Shown here piece after piece: positions 59,832 through 64,000 of a stretch of 64,000 nucleotides of DNA. This DNA is from Bacillota bacterium (GTDB lineage: Bacteria; Bacillota; Bacilli; Paenibacillales; UBA4045). Numbering within the stretch: position 1 is the stretch's first letter; every line of letters starts with the position of its first letter. Location of the stretch: NCBI GenBank assembly GCA_023441055.1, contig JAEZQY010000048.1, positions 1-64,000 on the forward strand, in the 5' to 3' direction. A program made the position numbers and the translations under genes. The notes under the pieces were generated by a model. The model did not search any database, was not told the origin of the DNA, and saw only the letters and a program-made list of their open reading frames with translations.

Positions 59832-60731
59832 TTAATCGTTCTTGAAGCCGAGATCCTTCAGGACGCGATCTTGGTTGCGCCAATCCTTCTTCACCTTCAC
59901 CCACAGCTCGAGGAAGATCTTGGATCCCAGCAGACGCTCGATATCAAGCCGCGCTAGTTGGCCTACCTGCTTGAGCAGCGCCCCCTGCTTGCCGATGACG
60001 ATCCCCTTCTGCGAAGCGCGTTCAACGTAGATCACAGCAGAGATGCTCACAATGCCATTATCCTCGACTCGCATGTCCTCGATCGCGACTGCAACGGAAT
60101 GCGGAATCTCCTCATGAGTGAGATGTAGAATCTTCTCGCGCACCAGCTCTGCGCAGATGAATTGCTCCGGATGATCGGTCACTTGATCGTCCGGATAATA
60201 TTGCGGTCCTTCATCCAGATATCCGCTGATTACATTCAGCAAGGTTGATACATTGTTCCCGTTAAGCGCGGAGATCGGCACGAATTCCGCGAATTCGTAC
60301 AAGGCTTGATAAGAGGCGATAATGGGCAGCAGATCCTCCGGATGCACCTTGTCGATCTTATTCAGCACGAGGAAGACCGGTGTCTTCGTACCCTTCAGCT
60401 GCTCAATAATAAACTTATCCCCTGCGCCCAAGCCATCTGCCGCATCGACCAGGAGTAGAATTACATCCACCTCTTCCAGCGCAGAGGATGCTTCCTTATT
60501 CAAGTACTCCCCCAGCTTGGACTTCGGCTTGTGAATCCCTGGTGTATCCAGGAACACGATCTGGACCTCATCTGTCGTGTAGACCCCGTGTATCTTATTG
60601 CGCGTCGTCTGTGCCTTATCGGACATGATGGCAACCTTCTGCCCCAGCATCTGGTTCATCATGGTGGATTTGCCTACATTGGGACGACCGATAATCGCCG
60701 CGAACCCGCTGCGGAATGCTGACTTCTTCAT
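59832..60731 (-). CDS. era: GTPase Era
   Basis: A 299-residue essential GTPase for 16S rRNA maturation and 30S assembly. G motifs GRPNVGKST (15-23), effector QTTRN, DTPGIHKP, NKIDKV and SALNG; the C-terminal KH domain (about 205-299) has VIGKQGALLKQVG. It lies 7 bp after cdd, in the conserved ybeY-dgkA-cdd-era order. Confidence 0.97.
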   Translation of the reverse strand: MKKSAFRSGFAAIIGRPNVGKSTMMNQMLGQKVAIMSDKAQTTRNKIHGVYTTDEVQIVFLDTPGIHKPKSKLGEYLNKEASSALEEVDVILLLVDAADGLGAGDKFIIEQLKGTKTPVFLVLNKIDKVHPEDLLPIIASYQALYEFAEFVPISALNGNNVSTLLNVISGYLDEGPQYYPDDQVTDHPEQFICAELVREKILHLTHEEIPHSVAVAIEDMRVEDNGIVSISAVIYVERASQKGIVIGKQGALLKQVGQLARLDIERLLGSKIFLELWVKVKKDWRNQDRVLKDLGFKND

Positions 60732-60738
60732 GATCGGA

Positions 60739-61164
60739 CTAGCTCCTATTCTGCTCCGTATTTAACGCTTCACTGGTGAACGCTCCCGGCAGGAGCTCTG
60801 CTACGGTCGTCGTCACCCATTGATTCTGTAAATTTCCCAGCCAGATCGGCATATCCGGCGGACACAGCTCGACAATCACCTGTCTGCACACCCCGCATGG
60901 CGTAATCGGCTGAGCCGTATCTGCGACTACAGCCATCGCGACGAAGCCGCCGCTCTTCACACCGTCTGCAATTGCGCGGAAGAGCGCAGTCCGTTCCGCG
61001 CAATTCGTAGGTCCATATGCGGCATTCTCGATGTTGCATCCAGCATGAATGACACCATGCTCATCGCATACAGCCGCGCCAACACGGAACTGTGAATAAG
61101 GCACATACGCATGATTGCGCACTTGCACCGCAGACTGGATCAGAGCTTCCCTGTCCATCTCCAA
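60739..61164 (-). CDS. cdd: Cytidine deaminase
   Basis: A 141-residue zinc enzyme that converts (deoxy)cytidine to (deoxy)uridine for pyrimidine salvage. It has CNIENAAYGPTNCAERTALFRA (zinc Cys and catalytic Glu) and PCGVCRQVIVE (two zinc Cys), the homotetrameric small type. I choose TTG at 61164 because GGAGG is 7 nt upstream; the ATG two codons later (61158) has 13 nt spacing. It overlaps the 3' end of dgkA by 25 bp. Confidence 0.94.
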   Translation of the reverse strand: MEMDREALIQSAVQVRNHAYVPYSQFRVGAAVCDEHGVIHAGCNIENAAYGPTNCAERTALFRAIADGVKSGGFVAMAVVADTAQPITPCGVCRQVIVELCPPDMPIWLGNLQNQWVTTTVAELLPGAFTSEALNTEQNRS

Positions 61165-61520
61165 GTCAACCCCTCCCATAGATGAGCTCCGAATATGGTT
61201 AAGCCGACGATAACAGCGAAGATCGAGCAGATCAGCACAGCCGCCGCAGCGCAATCCTTGGCAGCCTTAGCAAGCGGGTGCGGCTGCGGCTGAGCAATAT
61301 CTAATGTCTTCTCGATCGCGGTATTGAACAACTCGCTCATGATAACCAGCGTCAGAGCGAGCAGGATGAATAAGATCTCAATCATCGTAATATCCAAGAT
61401 AAGCGCCAATATAATGGCAATACCGGCCAGCACCAGATGGATTCGCATATTGCGTTCATACTGGAATGCGAATCGCATGCCCTGCCAGGCATATCGAACA
61501 CTCTTCAGCCATAGACGCAT
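61140..61520 (-). CDS. dgkA: Undecaprenol/diacylglycerol kinase DgkA
   Basis: A 126-residue integral membrane kinase with three helices. The DgkA signature is ELFNTAIEKTLDIAQPQPHPLAKAAKDCAAAAVL. Gram-positive members phosphorylate undecaprenol, recycling the lipid carrier for wall synthesis. GAGGTG precedes the ATG. It overlaps cdd, pointing to coupled translation. Confidence 0.94.
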   Translation of the reverse strand: MRLWLKSVRYAWQGMRFAFQYERNMRIHLVLAGIAIILALILDITMIEILFILLALTLVIMSELFNTAIEKTLDIAQPQPHPLAKAAKDCAAAAVLICSIFAVIVGLTIFGAHLWEGLTWRWTGKL

Positions 61521-61528
61521 CGCTTACG

Positions 61529-62017
61529 TCACCTCGTTAATCCCGCCTCTTGCAGAATGCGCTCCTGCTTGCTGAACATCAACTTTTCCTCTTCCTCGCT
61601 CTGATGATCATAGCCGATCAGATGCAGGAAGCCATGCACGAACAAGAATCCGATCTCGCGTTCCAGCGAATGGCCGTATTCGTCAGCCTGCTCCTTGGCC
61701 CGTTCAACCGAAATCACAATATCGCCGAGCAGCACATCACCTGCTTCTATCTCGAGCTCAGCATCGAACACGATATCGAGGTCATCCTCGACCTCATCGT
61801 TCATCGCGAAGGACAGCACATCCGTTGGCTGATCCAGCCCGCGGTACGTGCTGTTAAGCGCCTGAATGGCTTCATTGTCAACGAAGGTCAGAGCCACTTC
61901 ACCGTCCGTAATATCCTCCGATTCCCCAACCTTGCCCAGCAGCACCTGCAGCTGCTCGATCCAATGAGCTGGAATCTCCTCATCCAGCTCACTGTTCCAT
62001 TCCAGTGTCAAACTCAC
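61529..62017 (-). CDS. ybeY: Endoribonuclease YbeY
   Basis: A 162-residue zinc-dependent RNase involved in 16S rRNA 3'-end processing and ribosome quality control. The metal-binding HGFLHLIGYDH (HX3HX5H) is at about 128-138, and LNSTYRGLDQPTDVLSFAM and LLGDIVIS are family blocks. The start is GTG with AAGGGAG upstream. It lies 8 bp before dgkA and 38 bp after pgpH. Confidence 0.96.
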   Translation of the reverse strand: MSLTLEWNSELDEEIPAHWIEQLQVLLGKVGESEDITDGEVALTFVDNEAIQALNSTYRGLDQPTDVLSFAMNDEVEDDLDIVFDAELEIEAGDVLLGDIVISVERAKEQADEYGHSLEREIGFLFVHGFLHLIGYDHQSEEEEKLMFSKQERILQEAGLTR

Positions 62018-62055
62018 TAGTCTAGCTCCCTTCGAGGTCCTGTCCGTCTATTCGT

Positions 62056-64000
62056 CTATTCTACCTTAACGTTAGCAGCATCCGGATATTCAATACGGGA
62101 ATGGAAGATGCCGAGCAACGTCTGGTTCATCGTGCGCGCCACCATCTCCAGATCCCTGGTTGTCAGATCGCATTGCGCGAACTGCTCGTCATCGAGCTTA
62201 TCCTTAATGATCTTGTGAACCATCGTATCAATCTGCTCGCGGGTCGGGTTGCGCAGTGAACGAACAGCAGCTTCCACGCTATCCGCTATTCCGACAATTG
62301 CCGCTTCACGGGTCTGCGGCTTCGGTCCGGGATAACGGAACTCCTCTTCAGTGATCTTCTTATCGGTTTCTCCAGATTCCTGCTGCTGCTTCAACGCCTT
62401 ATGATAGAAAAACTTCAACAGCGATGTGCCATGATGCTGTTCCGCGATATCGCAGATCTGCTTGGGCAGCTTATGTGCCTGCAGCATCTCAACGCCATCA
62501 CGGGCATGTGCGATAATGATCGACTTGCTTAAGGAAGGATCAATGAAGTCATGCGGATTCTCAATATTATTCTGGTTCTCGATGAAGTAGCTGGGTCTTC
62601 TAGTCTTGCCGATATCGTGATAGAAGCTGCCAACTCTGCATAAGAGACCGTTCGCGCCGATCGCTTCAGCTGCTGCCTCTGATAAATTGCCTACCATAAC
62701 GCTGTGATGATATGTACCAGGTGTCTCCGTTAGCAGCTTACGCAGGAGCGGATGATTCGGATTCGACAGCTCGACCAGCCGCATCGGAGATAGAATGCCG
62801 AATGCGAGCTCGAAGAACGGCAGCAGGCCGATGACGAGCACCGCTGTAACGATCCCTCCTGAGAATGAGAAGATGATCGAGTACAGGAAGTCGCCTGCCT
62901 TATAGTTATCTTCGATTAATAGCAGGGCGACTGCTGACACTGAGCCGAAAACAGCAATGAGAGCCCCTGCCCTCAGGAAGGAGGAGCGCTGGCTCGCGCG
63001 ATTGATCGCGAAGATCGATACGGAGCATACGACGATTGCAATGAACCCGTAGCGATAATCGAATAACGAATCATTCGTATCCAGAATGATGCTGGCTAGA
63101 ACACTCAGCACGATCGAGGCAACATAGGCAATCTGGGTATTCATTAAGATTGCGATCAATATACTGCCCATCGCCACAGGCGCGAGCAGACCGAAGTGCG
63201 GGAGCACCTCCCGCTGTCCGAGGGACACGATCATCATACTTATGATCGTCAGCATCAGAATAAGGAATAGCATAAGCAGCTGCGGATTCCCCATCAACTG
63301 CGATTGCCTGGTTTGATGAATATAGACATAGAGCAAGAACATAAGCAGAACGGAGATCAGCATAGCCCCGAACTTCGGCCACAGGTTCGAGCGACTTTTC
63401 AATAGATCCAACTCCTGCAGAAGCGCATATTTCTCATCGGTTATGCGGTCTCCTGCTGCTACTATGATATCACCCTTCTCGATATAGACGAGCTCGGTGT
63501 TCTCCTCTGCTCGGATCTTCGCTTCCTTGGTCGCTTCCTCGTCGTAGAATCGATTCGGCGTCAGCGCGAATCTGACAATCTCTTGAACAGCCTCACGAGC
63601 CGTCTTGCTTTCTAATTGGGAAGCGTTCACAAGCTCGGGCACCTTGGCCCGTGCTGCCTGCGTATCGGTCATGCGATCATTCATCAGCTTCTGGATAATC
63701 GACTTAGCGACCGCCTCCATATCCGAGATCTCCTGCGCAGTCAGGCGCGGCAGCTTGAAGTAGGTCTCCTCCGGGATGCGATACTCGCTCTCGATCAATC
63801 GAAGCTGCACTTCCTCGAGCAGACTCTCTTTATAGCTATCCTTGATATTCAACACATGCGTATCATAGAATTCGTGGAAGATCTCCGGGAACTCCGCCTT
63901 TATAATGCTTATCTTATCATTGGTTTCAATCTGTGGATCAGCATTTACAATTTCCAGCTTATTGAATAATTGTTCAGCAAGCTCTTCATTACGCATCGAC
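62056..64000 (-). CDS. pgpH: Cyclic-di-AMP phosphodiesterase PgpH (5' end cut by window)
   Basis: The C-terminal 647 or so residues of a 7TMR-HD protein (B. subtilis YqfF, about 710 residues). In view: an extracytoplasmic 7TMR-HDED domain (to about residue 205), seven transmembrane helices (about 205-400) and the HD domain (about 430-610) with HSVMVGN, FYHDIGKT, HARDG and AEQHHGTS. It hydrolyses c-di-AMP. The first ATG in view (63996) is not the likely start: the frame stays open to the edge and the N-terminal anchor helix is missing. So this is a partial gene by window position, not a broken one. Confidence 0.94.
   Translation of the reverse strand, partial: SMRNEELAEQLFNKLEIVNADPQIETNDKISIIKAEFPEIFHEFYDTHVLNIKDSYKESLLEEVQLRLIESEYRIPEETYFKLPRLTAQEISDMEAVAKSIIQKLMNDRMTDTQAARAKVPELVNASQLESKTAREAVQEIVRFALTPNRFYDEEATKEAKIRAEENTELVYIEKGDIIVAAGDRITDEKYALLQELDLLKSRSNLWPKFGAMLISVLLMFLLYVYIHQTRQSQLMGNPQLLMLFLILMLTIISMMIVSLGQREVLPHFGLLAPVAMGSILIAILMNTQIAYVASIVLSVLASIILDTNDSLFDYRYGFIAIVVCSVSIFAINRASQRSSFLRAGALIAVFGSVSAVALLLIEDNYKAGDFLYSIIFSFSGGIVTAVLVIGLLPFFELAFGILSPMRLVELSNPNHPLLRKLLTETPGTYHHSVMVGNLSEAAAEAIGANGLLCRVGSFYHDIGKTRRPSYFIENQNNIENPHDFIDPSLSKSIIIAHARDGVEMLQAHKLPKQICDIAEQHHGTSLLKFFYHKALKQQQESGETDKKITEEEFRYPGPKPQTREAAIVGIADSVEAAVRSLRNPTREQIDTMVHKIIKDKLDDEQFAQCDLTTRDLEMVARTMNQTLLGIFHSRIEYPDAANVKVE

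Noticed and set aside
1..64000. CRISPR array, prophage, transposase gene, tRNA or rRNA genes
   Set aside because: No regularly spaced repeats, phage or transposase proteins, or tRNA cloverleaf sequences were found when reading both strands.

Overview
The window looks like a chromosomal segment of an endospore-forming, Paenibacillus-like member of the Bacillales. Gene content and order match the Bacillus subtilis backbone in several places: ypfD-plsC-cmk-ypfB-ypfA-ypeB-prsW, dacB-spmA-spmB-rluB-resABCDE, rsfA-panE-(DUF3397), ylaJ/ylaK/ylaH/typA, and pgpH-ybeY-dgkA-cdd-era-yqzL-recO-glyQS-yqxD-dnaG-sigA-trmK-yqfO. Sporulation and germination genes are present (spmA, spmB, dacB, ypeB, rsfA, ylaJ). 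Base composition looks intermediate. No rRNA, tRNA, CRISPR array, prophage or transposase gene was seen. The one mobile element is a piece of a group II intron at the left edge.

Layout. 1-161: 5' end of a group II intron (minus strand, continuing out of the window) lying just past the terminator of the S1-protein gene. 178-7236 (minus): S1-domain protein, plsC, cmk, ypfB, the PilZ protein YpfA, germination protein YpeB, prsW, mecA and a YtxH-like protein. 7386-11361: a lipoprotein polysaccharide deacetylase, two membrane-anchored proteins of unknown function, and serA. 11528-20351 (minus): the dacB-spmA-spmB sporulation operon, then rluB and the resABCDE cytochrome-c maturation and redox-signalling genes. 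20514-27155: an alpha/beta hydrolase converging on a complete oppABCDF oligopeptide transporter. 27446-31561: ComFB-like protein, DUF3397, panE, rsfA, DUF2626 and a MidA-like methyltransferase. 31692-35200: three poorly characterised exported proteins. 35297-46221: ylaK, ylaJ, an FMN-binding protein, an LCP ligase, ylaH, typA, terC, thiI with its cysteine desulfurase, DUF1540 and ypuI. 46378-48943: a membrane-anchored subtilase and the RNase P RNA. 48944-64000 (minus): the macromolecular-synthesis region (yqfO, trmK, sigA, dnaG, yqxD, T-box-controlled glyQS, recO, yqzL, era, cdd, dgkA, ybeY, and pgpH cut by the window end).

Working together. SpmA, SpmB, DacB and YpeB act on spore core dehydration, cortex structure and germination. 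ResA, ResB and ResC mature c-type cytochromes under the ResDE two-component system, and a CRP/FNR- or Rex-like palindrome sits upstream of the opp operon. A cysteine desulfurase feeds ThiI for tRNA thiolation. The right-hand block couples replication priming, the housekeeping sigma factor, glycyl-tRNA synthesis, ribosome assembly (Era, YbeY), tRNA processing (RNase P) and tRNA methylation (TrmK).

The most unusual signals are: the intron at a terminator, a dispersed 16-17 bp motif that forms inverted-repeat elements, an apparently leaderless panE, a promoter built by a 14-bp tandem duplication, a class-A-like RNase P RNA, and a ResE that lacks an extracellular domain. I did not find a clearly novel multi-gene system. 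The best candidate is the exported-protein cluster at 31692-35200.
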